A DNA stretch of 64,000 nucleotides from assembly GCF_003606365.2 (NCBI RefSeq), contig NZ_CP031933.2, forward strand, positions 1,116,001-1,180,000, written 5' to 3'. The notes under the pieces are model-generated. The model was not told the origin of the DNA. It made no database searches and saw nothing but the letters and a program-made list of their open reading frames with translations. This DNA is from Companilactobacillus zhachilii. Its GTDB lineage: Bacteria; Bacillota; Bacilli; Lactobacillales; Lactobacillaceae. A program made the position numbers and the translations under genes. This document shows positions 7,708 through 17,700 of the stretch, in pieces; position 1 is the stretch's first letter, and each line of letters opens with the position of its first letter.

Positions 7708-8076
7708 ATGGCAGTTACAATTAAAACAAAACATGGTGAAATTGATGTTTCAACCAATACTGTTGCCACAATCGTTGGTGGTGCTGCGTCTGATATTTAC
7801 GGAATCGTAGGTATGGCAAGCAAGAACCAATTCCGTGACGGTATGAATACGATGTTAAACCGAGAAGACTTTTCTCGCGGGATAGTTATTCATCAAGAAG
7901 ATGGTAAACTGGCCGTTGATGTCTACATAATCGTCGGTTATGGAATTAAGATTTCAGAAGTTGCAAAAAATTTAAAAGAAAAAGTAAAATACAACCTAGA
8001 AACAATGCTTGGAACACCAGCTGGCACTGTTAATGTATACGTTCAAGGAATTAAAGTATTGGACGATGTTGAATAG
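7708..8076 (+). CDS. Asp23/Gls24 family protein (YloU-like)
   Basis: A 122-residue member of the Asp23/Gls24 (DUF322) family, with the typical DIYGIVGMASK and the terminal NVYVQGIKVL. Family members are small cytosolic or membrane-associated proteins linked to envelope stress; the molecular role of this paralogue is unsettled. AGGAGGATCC lies upstream of the ATG. It is 25 bases before fakA, and the pair asp23-fakA is conserved across Firmicutes, which suggests a joint role at the membrane or in lipid metabolism. Confidence 0.9.
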   Translation: MAVTIKTKHGEIDVSTNTVATIVGGAASDIYGIVGMASKNQFRDGMNTMLNREDFSRGIVIHQEDGKLAVDVYIIVGYGIKISEVAKNLKEKVKYNLETMLGTPAGTVNVYVQGIKVLDDVE

Positions 8077-8101
8077 GTAAAGCTGGTTGGAGGGGAAACT
8101 T

Positions 8102-9775
8102 TTGAGCAAAGAACTAATTACAAAAAAAGAATTTTCAGATATGGTGCGTGTCGCATCGCACAGACTTGAAAAGAATGCTAAGTTTGTAAACTCACTTAAT
8201 GTCTTTCCGGTTCCTGATGGCGATACCGGAACTAATATGAGTTTAACGATTCAAAGCGGTTTTAAGGCCGTAAATGAATCAGAAAGCGATCACGTTGGGA
8301 CACTTGGCAAAGCGCTTGCTAAGGGCCTTTTGATGGGTGCTCGTGGAAATTCAGGTGTTATTACATCTCAAATTTTCCGTGGCTTTTCAAAAAGTATTGA
8401 AAATAAAGATACTTTAACAGCGATGGATCTAGCCAAAGCCTTCGATGATGGTGTTAAGACAGCTTATAAAGCCGTTATGAAACCAGTTGAAGGAACAATT
8501 CTTACTGTTGCTAGATTTGGTGCCGAAGCCGGTATGAAGAAAGTTGAAAGTACTAACGATATTGCTGAAGTTATGAAAGCAGTTGTTTCTGGTTCTAAGG
8601 TTGGTTTGGAAAAGACACCATCATTATTGCCAGTTTTGAAAGAAGTTGGCGTTGTTGATTCCGGTGGTCAAGGACTTGTTTTCATTTATGAAGGTTTTCT
8701 AGAAGGCTTGACTGGTCAAAGTGGCAATGAAGAATATATTCCTGACGAACGTGATATGACTGAAATGGTCAATGCTAGTCACCATCAATCAGTTCAAGGC
8801 CAATTCAGTACTGATGAAATCAAAAATGGTTACTGTACTGAGATGATGGTTGAGTTAGGTAAGAACCCAACGACTGATGAAAAATTTGATAACGAAAAAT
8901 TACGTAATTATTTAGACGGCATTGGTGATTCTTTGATTTGTGTGTCTGATGATGAAGTAGTCAAAGTTCATGTTCATACTAACTATCCTTATAAAGTTTG
9001 GGCAGCTGGTAGAAAATATGGTGCTTTAGTTAAAATCAAGATTGATAACATGCGTTTACAACACGAAACAATTGTTGATGAAGATGAGCCAGTCGCAGAA
9101 CCAGTTGCACAAGAACCAATTGATTATGCAGTTATTGCTGTATCATCAGGTGCTGGTTTGACTGAATTGTTCAAGAGTCTTGGTGTTACACATGTCATTA
9201 GTGGTGGACAAACAATGAATCCATCAACAAATGACATCGTTGATGCTATCAATAAGTCGAATGCTAAACGTGCTTTAGTATTGCCAAATAACGGTAATAT
9301 CATTATGGCTGCCAAGCAAGCAGTTGATCTAGTTGATATTCCAGTAGCAATCGTTGGTTCTAAGACAATTTCTCAAGGTATGACAGCTATGCTTTCATTT
9401 AACCCTGAGGCCGAATTAGACGAAAACGAAGAAAATATGGAAGATTCATTGGATACTGTTAAGAGTGGTCAAATCACTCAAGCTATTCGTGATACTGAAA
9501 TCGATGGTTTGAAGATTACCAAAGGTCACTATATGGGAATCGTCGACGGCAAGATTTTAGTTGATGACGAAGATATCGTCGCTGGAACTGAAAAAATGCT
9601 TGATAAGATGATTGATGAAGACAGTGAAGTTATTACGATCCTTATTGGTGAAGATGGTAATGAAACCGATGCTCAAAAATTTGCAGATTATCTTGAAGAT
9701 AAATATGCTGATTTAGAGACAGAAATTCATCAAGGTGATCAACCAGTTTATCCATATTTAATTTCAGTTGAATAA
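8102..9775 (+). CDS. fakA: fatty acid kinase catalytic subunit (DhaL/DegV-like, YloV)
   Basis: A 557-residue protein with an N-terminal DhaL-type kinase domain: PVPDGDTGTNM (37-47) holds the Mg-ATP aspartates, and GARGNSGVI lies near 82. A middle domain and a DegV-like C-terminal domain (about 340-557) follow. FakA phosphorylates fatty acids presented by FakB proteins, and the acyl-phosphates feed PlsX/PlsY. plsX lies two genes downstream. I chose TTG 8102 because GGAGGGG (8089-8095) is correctly spaced; the upstream in-frame TTG at 8087 would overlap that site. fakB is not in this window. Confidence 0.9.
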   Translation: MSKELITKKEFSDMVRVASHRLEKNAKFVNSLNVFPVPDGDTGTNMSLTIQSGFKAVNESESDHVGTLGKALAKGLLMGARGNSGVITSQIFRGFSKSIENKDTLTAMDLAKAFDDGVKTAYKAVMKPVEGTILTVARFGAEAGMKKVESTNDIAEVMKAVVSGSKVGLEKTPSLLPVLKEVGVVDSGGQGLVFIYEGFLEGLTGQSGNEEYIPDERDMTEMVNASHHQSVQGQFSTDEIKNGYCTEMMVELGKNPTTDEKFDNEKLRNYLDGIGDSLICVSDDEVVKVHVHTNYPYKVWAAGRKYGALVKIKIDNMRLQHETIVDEDEPVAEPVAQEPIDYAVIAVSSGAGLTELFKSLGVTHVISGGQTMNPSTNDIVDAINKSNAKRALVLPNNGNIIMAAKQAVDLVDIPVAIVGSKTISQGMTAMLSFNPEAELDENEENMEDSLDTVKSGQITQAIRDTEIDGLKITKGHYMGIVDGKILVDDEDIVAGTEKMLDKMIDEDSEVITILIGEDGNETDAQKFADYLEDKYADLETEIHQGDQPVYPYLISVE

Positions 9776-9797
9776 TAATTTATGAAGGAGGCAGTGA

Positions 9798-9821
9798 TGA
9801 AACGGTTCGTTTTGTCATAGC
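9798..9821 (+). other. seven-codon ORF behind a strong ribosome binding site, possible gene scar
   Basis: GAAGGAGG at 9784-9791 is followed by an ATG and only seven codons (MKRFVLS) before TAG. In other lactobacilli the serine dehydratase genes sdaAB-sdaAA often stand between this kinase gene and recG. The stub could be what remains after their loss, since repeat remnants begin 20 bases later. This is inference. Confidence 0.3.
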
Positions 9822-9839
9822 CTTTTTCGTTTTTTAACT

Positions 9840-9892
9840 AAATTTCTTGTTCTCTCCGGCTAGTTTATTTTTAGATTTGGAATCTATGGTTG
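9840..9892 (+). repeat. remnant of structured repeat: right end plus start of tail
   Basis: The stretch AATTTCTTG...CCGGCTAGTTTATTTTTAG and GATTTGGAATC closely match the right end and first tail bases of copy F read in the same sense. The hairpin core is missing. 9893-10012 is AT-rich with no recognised feature. Confidence 0.7.
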
Positions 9893-10012
9893 AATGTCTC
9901 GAATTTCACAGTGTCAAATAGAATATAAGTTATTTGTAAAAATGATTGAAAAGGTTAGTGGACTTTAATTTGTTTTTAAGGTCTGACGGTTTTGTAGATA
10001 AAAATATGTAAT

Positions 10013-10196
10013 GCGTGGTGCTAGTTGTTTTTTTTGACTACGGATTTAAACTGAATTTTAAAATCAAAATATATTCCGTATCCTATAACTTTAATCGTCA
10101 GTGACATAATGATACTTAAAATTATTCACTATTAATTCAAAGCAATGAATGAACTAGCCCAAAATCGCTTGCTCTTGGAGACGGCATATTTAATTA
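10013..10196 (-). repeat. structured repeat reduced to tail and left end (core deleted)
   Basis: Read on the minus strand this has the left end GCCGTCTCCAAGAGCAAGC, then jumps to GGGCTAGTTC and a ~135-base AT-rich tail ending CAACTAGCACCACG. The tail matches those of copies G and F over its length. The ~150-base hairpin core between the two outer arms is missing, as in a precise collapse. It lies directly upstream of recG. Confidence 0.75.
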
Positions 10197-10244
10197 ACAC
10201 TAAGTATTATGTAAATATTTTCTAGAGAAAAGGAGGAGAAGTTT

Positions 10245-12278
10245 ATGGATCTGAGGAAAATTTCATTAGCTGAATTACCAGGAGTTGGTCCGAAGAAATT
10301 AGAGGCCTTGCAATCACTTGGTATCAATAATGTTTATGATTTGTTATTTTATTTTCCTTTTCGCTATGAGGATATGCAGGCTAAGTCACTGGATGACGCA
10401 GCTGATCAGGAAAAGATTTTATTGAAAGGTGTCGTTGCAAGCGAACCGGTCGTTTCAAGGTTTGGCTACAAGAAGACACGTTTAAATGTCAGAATTTTGG
10501 TAGATAATGAATCGGTCATGGTAACATTTTTCAATCAGCCATGGTTAAAGGATAAGTTTGAAACAGGTACTGATGTGGCAGTTTATGGTAAATGGAATGA
10601 AAATCGTCGTTCCTTGATGGGGATGAAAGTTATCGATATCCATGGAAATTCGGTGGATTCGGTTTATTCGGTTAATAAAAATATTCATCAAAAAACTTTG
10701 ATTAATTTGATTAAGGTGGCCTACGAAAAATATCATGATCAAATTGATACGGTGGTTCCTGCCTATATCAGGACTAAATACAAGCTCTTGGATGATGTCC
10801 AGATTGTTTCGGGAATTCATTTTCCCAAAAACCAAGAGCAAGGTGATGAAGCCAGAAGAAGTGCCAAGTTTCGGGAATTCTTCTTGTTTCAATGTGGCTT
10901 GCAAAGTATTAAGCGTAATGATGAGAAACAAAATGTTGGTATTGTAGAAAAATACGATCATGATTTTATCGGTAAATTTATTGGTGATTTACCTTTTCAA
11001 TTAACGGATGCACAAAATCGAGTTGTTAGAGAAATCTTGGCTGATATGGAATCAACGCATCATATGAATCGCCTGTTGCAAGGGGATGTTGGTTCTGGTA
11101 AAACAATTGTATCTGTTATTGCGATGTTAGCCGCGGTAACGGCAGGTTATCAAGCAGCCATTATGGCTCCAACTGAAATTCTGGCGCAACAACATTTTGA
11201 TAAAATTGGTAAGTTACTAGCTCCACTGCATATTAGAACTGCCTTGTTAACTGGCTCTTTGACAAAAAAGGAACATGATTTTATTGCTGGTGATATCGAG
11301 AATGGAAAAACTAATATTATCGTTGGAACGCATGCTTTGATTCAAGATAGTGTTGATTTTAAAGATCTAGGATTCATCGTAATTGATGAGCAGCATCGAT
11401 TTGGCGTTAATCAACGTAAAGCTTTGCGTGAAAAGGGACAAAATCCTGACGTCTTAGCTATGACTGCAACGCCAATTCCAAGAACTCTGGCTATTACAAC
11501 TTATGGGGATATGGATGTTTCCCGAATTGATCAATTGCCTGCCGGTCGTAAAAAGGTAGAAACATATTGGATTAGAAGTCAAAAAATTGAACAAATGTAT
11601 CACTTTGTAACAAAAGAGTTGAATGACGGGGCACAAGTCTATGTTGTAACGCCCTTGATTTCTGAGTCAGAAACGATGGATTTGAAAAATGCGGAATTGA
11701 TTTATGATAAATTCACTGAATTATTTGGTAAAAAGTATCATATTGGAATTTTGCATGGTCAAATGCCCAATGACCAAAAAGAAGCTGTGATGAAAGATTT
11801 TTCTGATAAAAAAATTGATGTGCTCGTTTCCACAACGGTGATTGAAGTTGGTGTCGATGTACCAAATGCATCGGTTATGGTAATATATGATGCTAATCGT
11901 TTCGGTTTGTCACAATTACACCAGTTGCGTGGCCGTGTTGGTCGTGGTGAAAAACAATCATATTGTATCTTAATTGCTGATCCTAAAAATGAGTCAGCAA
12001 CTGAACGAATGAAAATTTTGACCTCGACAAATGATGGCTTTGTTTTAGCCGAAGAGGATTTGAAAATGCGTGGGGCTGGGGATCTGCTGGGTAACCGGCA
12101 ATCTGGTTTGCCAGAGTTTAAAGTTGGAAATCCAGTCAACGATATCAATATCCTCGAAGTGGCTCAGGAAGAAGCTAGTCAACTGTTTGAAAATGAAGCT
12201 TTGATGAATAGTCCTGAAACTAAGGCTTTGAAGTCATTTATAAATGATGAATATGAACAATTAAATAATTTTGATTAG
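10245..12278 (+). CDS. recG: ATP-dependent DNA helicase RecG
   Basis: A 677-residue protein of the usual RecG length. The N-terminal wedge/OB domain (about 1-200) binds branched DNA. The motor carries Walker A GDVGSGKT (about 280), the DEQH box in IDEQHRFG, TATPIPRT and motif VI QLRGRVGRG. RecG reverses stalled forks and unwinds Holliday junctions and R-loops. AAAGGAGGAG precedes the ATG. plsX starts 17 bases after its stop, so recG-plsX-acpP probably form one operon. Confidence 0.97.
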   Translation: MDLRKISLAELPGVGPKKLEALQSLGINNVYDLLFYFPFRYEDMQAKSLDDAADQEKILLKGVVASEPVVSRFGYKKTRLNVRILVDNESVMVTFFNQPWLKDKFETGTDVAVYGKWNENRRSLMGMKVIDIHGNSVDSVYSVNKNIHQKTLINLIKVAYEKYHDQIDTVVPAYIRTKYKLLDDVQIVSGIHFPKNQEQGDEARRSAKFREFFLFQCGLQSIKRNDEKQNVGIVEKYDHDFIGKFIGDLPFQLTDAQNRVVREILADMESTHHMNRLLQGDVGSGKTIVSVIAMLAAVTAGYQAAIMAPTEILAQQHFDKIGKLLAPLHIRTALLTGSLTKKEHDFIAGDIENGKTNIIVGTHALIQDSVDFKDLGFIVIDEQHRFGVNQRKALREKGQNPDVLAMTATPIPRTLAITTYGDMDVSRIDQLPAGRKKVETYWIRSQKIEQMYHFVTKELNDGAQVYVVTPLISESETMDLKNAELIYDKFTELFGKKYHIGILHGQMPNDQKEAVMKDFSDKKIDVLVSTTVIEVGVDVPNASVMVIYDANRFGLSQLHQLRGRVGRGEKQSYCILIADPKNESATERMKILTSTNDGFVLAEEDLKMRGAGDLLGNRQSGLPEFKVGNPVNDINILEVAQEEASQLFENEALMNSPETKALKSFINDEYEQLNNFD

Positions 12279-12295
12279 ATTAGTGAGGAAATAAA

Positions 12296-13297
12296 ATGAA
12301 AATAGCTGTTGATGCTATGGGTGGCGACAATGCCCCTCAAGTTATTGTTGAAGGAATTGAACGTGCTCGTGATGAGTGGAAAGATTTAGAATTTGTACTC
12401 TATGGTAAAGAATCAGCCATCAAAGAATATTTGAAAAATGATGAACGTATTTCAATCGTCCATACTGATGAAGAAATTTTAGGAACTGATGAACCAGTTA
12501 AGGCAATTCGTTCTAAGAAAAATGCATCTATGGTTTTAGCTGCCAAATCAGTTAAAGATGGTGAAAATGATGCTTTATTCTCACTTGGTAATACAGGGGC
12601 ATTGTTAGCTGCCGGTATTTTCATTGTTGGCCGGATTAAACAAGTGTCACGCCCAGCCTTAATGCCTACTTTGCCAGCAGTCAACTCACCAAAGGGTGTT
12701 AATATGCTTGATGTGGGAGCAAATGCCGAAGCTAAAGCTTCATATTTACAACAGTGGGCAATTATGGGTTCCATTTATGCCCGTGATGTTAAAAAAATCG
12801 ATAATCCACGAGTGGCTTTGTTGAATAATGGGACTGAATATGACAAGGGCGATACGATGCACAAAGAAGCTTATCAATTGCTGAAAGATACTGAAGGCAT
12901 CAACTTTATCGGTAACATTGAATCAGGCAGTATTTTAGCAGGTGATGCCGATGTTATCGTTACTGACGGATTTACAGGAAACGCTGCTTTGAAGGCTACT
13001 GAGGGGACTGCTACGATTCTTTTGAGTCAATTGAAAGATGCCTTGCTAAATAATGGTATTTTTACTAAAATGGGTGCAGCTATCGTTGCTCCATCACTGA
13101 AAGGTATGCGAAAGATGTTTGATACATCACAAGCAGGTGGAGCTGTTTTACTTGGGTTGAAATCGCCAGTTGTCAAAGCCCATGGTGCCGCTGATAGTAA
13201 GACAGTCTATTATACTGTTAAACAAATTTATGATATGTTAACTAACGATACAATTAACAAAGCTAATAAATATTTTGAAAAAATGAGTGAAGAATAA
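12296..13297 (+). CDS. plsX: phosphate acyltransferase PlsX
   Basis: A 333-residue protein that opens with the PlsX signature AVDAMGGDNAP. It exchanges acyl groups between acyl-ACP and inorganic phosphate, producing acyl-phosphate for PlsY in phosphatidic acid synthesis, and it can also return FakA-made acyl-phosphates to ACP. GTGAGGA precedes the ATG. It is followed 11 bases later by acpP, its acyl carrier. No fapR gene is present upstream, unlike in Bacillus. Confidence 0.97.
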   Translation: MKIAVDAMGGDNAPQVIVEGIERARDEWKDLEFVLYGKESAIKEYLKNDERISIVHTDEEILGTDEPVKAIRSKKNASMVLAAKSVKDGENDALFSLGNTGALLAAGIFIVGRIKQVSRPALMPTLPAVNSPKGVNMLDVGANAEAKASYLQQWAIMGSIYARDVKKIDNPRVALLNNGTEYDKGDTMHKEAYQLLKDTEGINFIGNIESGSILAGDADVIVTDGFTGNAALKATEGTATILLSQLKDALLNNGIFTKMGAAIVAPSLKGMRKMFDTSQAGGAVLLGLKSPVVKAHGAADSKTVYYTVKQIYDMLTNDTINKANKYFEKMSEE

Positions 13298-13308
13298 GGA
13301 GAAACTCC

Positions 13309-13551
13309 ATGACAGAACAAGAAGTTTTTGACAAAATCGTTAAATTAATCGCTGACAAATTTGAAGTCGATGCATCAACAATTACAAAAGAAACATCATT
13401 TTCCAAAGATCTTGACGCTGATTCAATAGACCTTGTTGAATTTGTGCTTGAACTAGAAGATGAATTTGGTTCAGAGATTCCAGATGACGACGCCGAAAAA
13501 ATTACAACCGTTGGTGAAGCTGTAGATTATATTTCATCACATCAAAAATAA
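13309..13551 (+). CDS. acpP: acyl carrier protein
   Basis: An 80-residue acidic protein with the phosphopantetheine site at Ser39 in DADSIDLVEF; the usual DSL is DSI here. It carries growing acyl chains on the 4'-phosphopantetheine arm. AAGGAG lies at the proper distance before the ATG, just after plsX. A short terminator starts at its stop codon. Lactobacilli often have a second acp in the fab operon; this plsX-linked copy may serve phospholipid synthesis preferentially. Confidence 0.95.
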   Translation: MTEQEVFDKIVKLIADKFEVDASTITKETSFSKDLDADSIDLVEFVLELEDEFGSEIPDDDAEKITTVGEAVDYISSHQK

Positions 13552-13575
13552 GGCCAGATGGTCTTTTTTTTTATT
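13550..13575 (+). terminator. terminator after acpP
   Basis: AAGGCCA pairs with TGGTCTT over a very short loop, followed by nine or more T. It overlaps the acpP stop codon. Confidence 0.7.
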
Positions 13576-13582
13576 TAGGGGT

Positions 13583-13760
13583 GCCGCCTCCGGGGGTGAT
13601 AAATATGGCTTGCTATGGGGACCGGTGCGAGCCAAGGTCTCGCACCTCGATTTTGAACCTTGCATAAACCGCAAGTTTCAAAACTCGCCCCGTGGTGTAA
13701 GCACTAAAGTGCTAACGCCACCTTCACAGCAAGCCATATTTATCACCCCCGAAGGCTAGT
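13583..13760 (+). repeat. Structured repeat class I, copy B
   Basis: A perfect 24-bp outer stem (13591-13614 with 13728-13751) differs in sequence from copy A but is fully paired. Inner hairpins: GGTGCGAG/CTCGCACC around loop CCAAGGT; TTTTGAA/TTCAAAA plus CTTGC/GCAAG (copy A has CTCGC/GCGAG, a compensatory change); and hairpin 3, which starts GTGGTGTAAGCAC. Confidence 0.9.
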
Positions 13761-13810
13761 GTATTAGTGGTATGATTATTTTTTTAATAAGCTTTTGAGT
13801 TAATGAAAAA

Positions 13811-13997
13811 TCCAGCCGGAAGTGCTGAGAAATAGTTACTGGCAGTGAAAGTGGTGTTAGGACGGCTGTTTTTGCCGTTCTTACAGCACCAGGCGTGTTT
13901 GGAGACTTGCTTGCAAGGCTTCAAACCGAGACTCAAGACCTTGGCTTGAGTCGGTCCGCATAGCAGTTAAATCCTCTCATATCCGGAAACGGCATAA
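13811..13997 (-). repeat. Structured repeat class II, copy H
   Basis: On the minus strand it shows the same plan as class I, with GCCAAGGTC in the hairpin 1 loop, a different hairpin 2 (GCCTTGCAAGCAAG) and a hairpin 3 near 13849-13891. The outer arms are degenerate apart from CCGGA/TCCGG ends. It faces copy B about 50 bases away. Confidence 0.75.
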
Positions 13998-14026
13998 CTC
14001 ATTAGTTATTTAGGATAAAAGTTTAG

Positions 14027-14032
14027 TATAAT
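14027..14032 (+). promoter_or_regulatory. possible -10 box of the rnc operon
   Basis: TATAAT 27 bases before the rnc start codon, in a non-coding stretch after two repeats. No convincing -35 box is present at the proper distance. Confidence 0.35.
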
Positions 14033-14058
14033 TAAAGTTATTGGAAAGGGGACACGTT

Positions 14059-14748
14059 ATGTTAGATCCAAAGTTCTTGGAATTTTTAGATGAGAAATAT
14101 GGAATTAAGTTTAACAATAAGCATTTGGTTGAAAGAGCAATGACTCATTCATCCTTTGATAATGAACACAAAGGTTTAGGTATCGGCGATTATGAACGGC
14201 TTGAGTTCTTAGGAGATGCGGTGCTAGAAATTAACATTTCACGATACCTTTTTGAAAAGTATCCTCAATTACCAGAAGGTAAATTAACCCGTTTAAGATC
14301 TGATATTGTTCGGACGGATAGTTTTGCTCGTTTTGCTAAAGAAATTCAAATTGATAAGTATTTATTGATTGGTAAAGGTGAAGAAAAGCAAGGTGCTCGT
14401 CAAAGACATACTTTGTTGGAAGATATCTTTGAAGCCTTTAATGGCGCTTTGTATCTTGACCAAGGTAATGAAATGGTTGATGATTTCCTCAAGAAAGTCG
14501 TCTATCCACACATTGATTCAGGTGAGTTTTCTGAAGATACAGATTTCAAGACTCATTTACAAGAAAGATTACAACAATCTGGCGAAGTTGAAATTGACTA
14601 CAAGGTTATCGACGAAGAAGGTCCAGATCATGACAAGAAGTTCAAAGTTGAATTGATTGCTAATGGTAGGATTTTGTCCAAAGGATTGGGATATAGTAAA
14701 AAGCATGCTGAACAAATGGCAGCTAAGCGAGCATTAGAAGAATTATAG
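14059..14748 (+). CDS. rnc: ribonuclease III
   Basis: A 229-residue protein. The N-terminal endonuclease domain contains the signature ERLEFLGDAVLE with the catalytic Glu/Asp residues. A C-terminal double-stranded RNA-binding domain begins near residue 155 and ends with KHAEQMAAKRALEEL. It cleaves double-stranded RNA in rRNA precursors and structured mRNAs. ATG 14059 follows GAAAGGGGA at nine bases; a TTG at 14041 would precede that site. smc starts 16 bases after its stop. The long perfect stems of the repeats in this genome, if transcribed, would be plausible substrates; that is inference. Confidence 0.97.
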   Translation: MLDPKFLEFLDEKYGIKFNNKHLVERAMTHSSFDNEHKGLGIGDYERLEFLGDAVLEINISRYLFEKYPQLPEGKLTRLRSDIVRTDSFARFAKEIQIDKYLLIGKGEEKQGARQRHTLLEDIFEAFNGALYLDQGNEMVDDFLKKVVYPHIDSGEFSEDTDFKTHLQERLQQSGEVEIDYKVIDEEGPDHDKKFKVELIANGRILSKGLGYSKKHAEQMAAKRALEEL

Positions 14749-14764
14749 GAGTGGTTTTTAGTTT

Positions 14765-17700
14765 ATGCCTTTAAAATCATTAACGATCAATGGGTTTAAA
14801 TCTTTTGCTGATAAGACAAAGATTGACTTCACCAGTGGAATTACTGGAATTGTTGGGCCCAACGGGAGTGGAAAATCAAATATTACTGAAGCCATTCGTT
14901 GGGTAATGGGTGAACAATCAGCAAAAAGCTTACGTGGAGACAAAATGGTCGATGTGATTTTTGCTGGGAGCGATACACGTCCACAAATGAATCGGGCGGA
15001 AGTCGTTTTAGAATTCGATAATCGTAACAAAGAACTCAAATCGTCCCAGGATGATCTGGTAATTTGTCGTCGATTATTTAGAAATGGTGATACTGAATTT
15101 TTAATTAATAATAAGCAGTGTCGTTTACGCGATATTACGGAATTATTTATGGACTCGGGGATGGGAAAACAGTCGTTTTCAATTATTTCTCAGGGACGAG
15201 TTGAAGCTATTTTCAATAGTAAGCCAGTCGAGAGACGAACAATTATTGAAGAATCAGCTGGAGTATCACTTTTTAAGCAAAAGAAGCAACAAGCTGAAAA
15301 CAAATTATCTGAAACAACTGATAATCTCCATCGTGTATCAGATATCGTTTCAGAATTGTCGAAACAAGTTGAACCTTTGAAAGAACAAGCAAGTATTGCT
15401 CGTGACTATAAAGAACAAAAGAGTAAATATGATAGTATCTATCAAAAGATTTTGACGATTGAAGTTAAGAATCTTTCGGCTCAAAAGCATCAGATTGAAA
15501 AAGATTTACGTGAAGTAAAGATGAGTCTGCAAAATATTTCTCGACAAGTCAAAATTGCCAATAAACAAGTTGAAGATAATAATCAAGCAGTCCATGAATT
15601 GACGGAAAAAATTGATGATCATCAAGCTAAATTGACTGAGTCAACGAAGACACTCGAAATATATAATGGTAAAGTCGCTGTTGCTGATGAACGTAATGGT
15701 TTTAATTCATCAAATAAACAGTCATTAACACGCCAATTGACCAGCTTACAGACTAGTCAAACAACTAATCAGGAAAAATTGGCAGAATCTAACCAAAAAT
15801 TATCAGAATGTGTTGCCAAAATTAAAGATTTTGAAAAGCAATTAGCTGATATTCAACAATTGAAGAAAAAAACACCGGCAGATTTACAGAAAAATATTGC
15901 TGATTTACGAAATGATTATGTTAATTTACTTCAGTCACAAGTTTCAAACAATAACGAGCAGAAATTTTCACAACGTCAGCTTGAACGAGTTGAAGCTTCA
16001 ATTAAAGAACAACAAAGTCAATTAACTGAAGTCACTGAAAACTTAAACAGTTCAAAGACTGATAATGATTCCATCAATCAACAAGTCAAGCAATTGGTCG
16101 ATGATAACAAGTCATTATTAGAACGCGAGCAACAATTGGATAAAGCTATTGCTGAAATTACTGAGACTGGTAAAAATGAAAATAGTAATTATTTGAAGAT
16201 TTTAGAAAACCTTCAAGAAATTAAAGCCCGTAAGCGTGTTTTGGAAAATATGGAACAGGAACATGCTGGCTTTTTTGAAGGCGCTAAGAATGTTTTAAAT
16301 AACAGTCAACAAATTAATGGTATTGTTGGTGCGGTTGCAGAATTGATTTCTGTTCCGAAGCAATATCAATTGGCGATTGAAACTGTTGTCAGCAATCAAC
16401 TGCAATCAATTGTTACAGAAGATGAGACTGCCGCTAAAAAGGCGATTGCCTATCTAAGACAAAGTCGTGGTGGTCGTGCTACTTTCTTGCCATTAAATAT
16501 TATTCAACCCCGGAATATTTATGCTAATGATTTGAACAAAGCTGAAATGGTCGCAGGTTTTGTTGGAGTCGCTAGTGATTTAGTTAAATATGATAGTAAG
16601 GTTGAAAACATTGTTAAAAATATTTTGGGTAATTTGTTAATTGCTGAAAATATTGATGTGGCTACGAAGATTTCGGCGGCCGTTAATCGCAAGTATCGTG
16701 TCGTAACGCTGGATGGTAACGTCGTCAATGCCGGTGGTTCCTTAACTGGTGGTCAACAACGTCGAGTTAATTCAAGTATTTTGACACGTAAGGATGAATT
16801 GAAATCATTAACGAGTGAGCTTTCTAAGCAAGAATTGTTGATGGATCAAAAACAACAAACAGTTCAAGAATTGCGTCAACAGTTGATGAACTATAATGCC
16901 GAGAAGAAGACGGTTGATGAGAAGTTAGCTCAATTTAATGCTGAGAAGAGCCATTTTGAAAATGAGATTTCAACTTATCAAAATGAGGCCAAACATTTTA
17001 GTGAACGTTTGGAAGTTATCAAGTATAACCTTTCGAAGAGTCAGTCCGAAAAAGCTGAGTTACAAACTAGCTTAAAAACTCAAAAAGAAGCTGCTACAAA
17101 GGTCAGTCAAGAAATTGAGCAAACACAAGCAGAAATTGACCAAAAACAAAAGATGTTAACAGACTTTGATGCTGAGTTGCAATCAATCAATCATCAAGAA
17201 CAAGACATCCAAACTAAGCTGGCGGTTGTTAAGAGTAATCACGATAATGAAGCTGCTCAAAACCAGGATTTAAAAGCTAATACTGAACAGGTTCAGACAC
17301 AAATTTCCGAAATTCAAAATCAACTTACAGTTCTTGATTCTGAACGAAGCCAGTTGGACCTTAATAGTACCGAAGTTAAAAATCATATTACTGAACTTAA
17401 GTCAGAAATTGCTAAACTTCAAAAAGTAGTAACTGACTTGAAAGCTGAACGTGAAAAGCAACAAGCCTTATCGACAGAATTAAATAGTAAAGCACAACGT
17501 AACTTTGATTTACAAAAAACAGCATCAGATCAACAAGAAACGTTAGCCATTCAAAATACAAAATTATCGAATCAAATCGATAGTCGTTTAGATACATTGT
17601 CACAAGATTATCAGTTAACGTATGAAGCATCATTATTAGCGTTGAAGCAAGAAGACTATGACCCTGATGAATTGCAAAAAGAAGCTCGTCTTTTGAAGAT

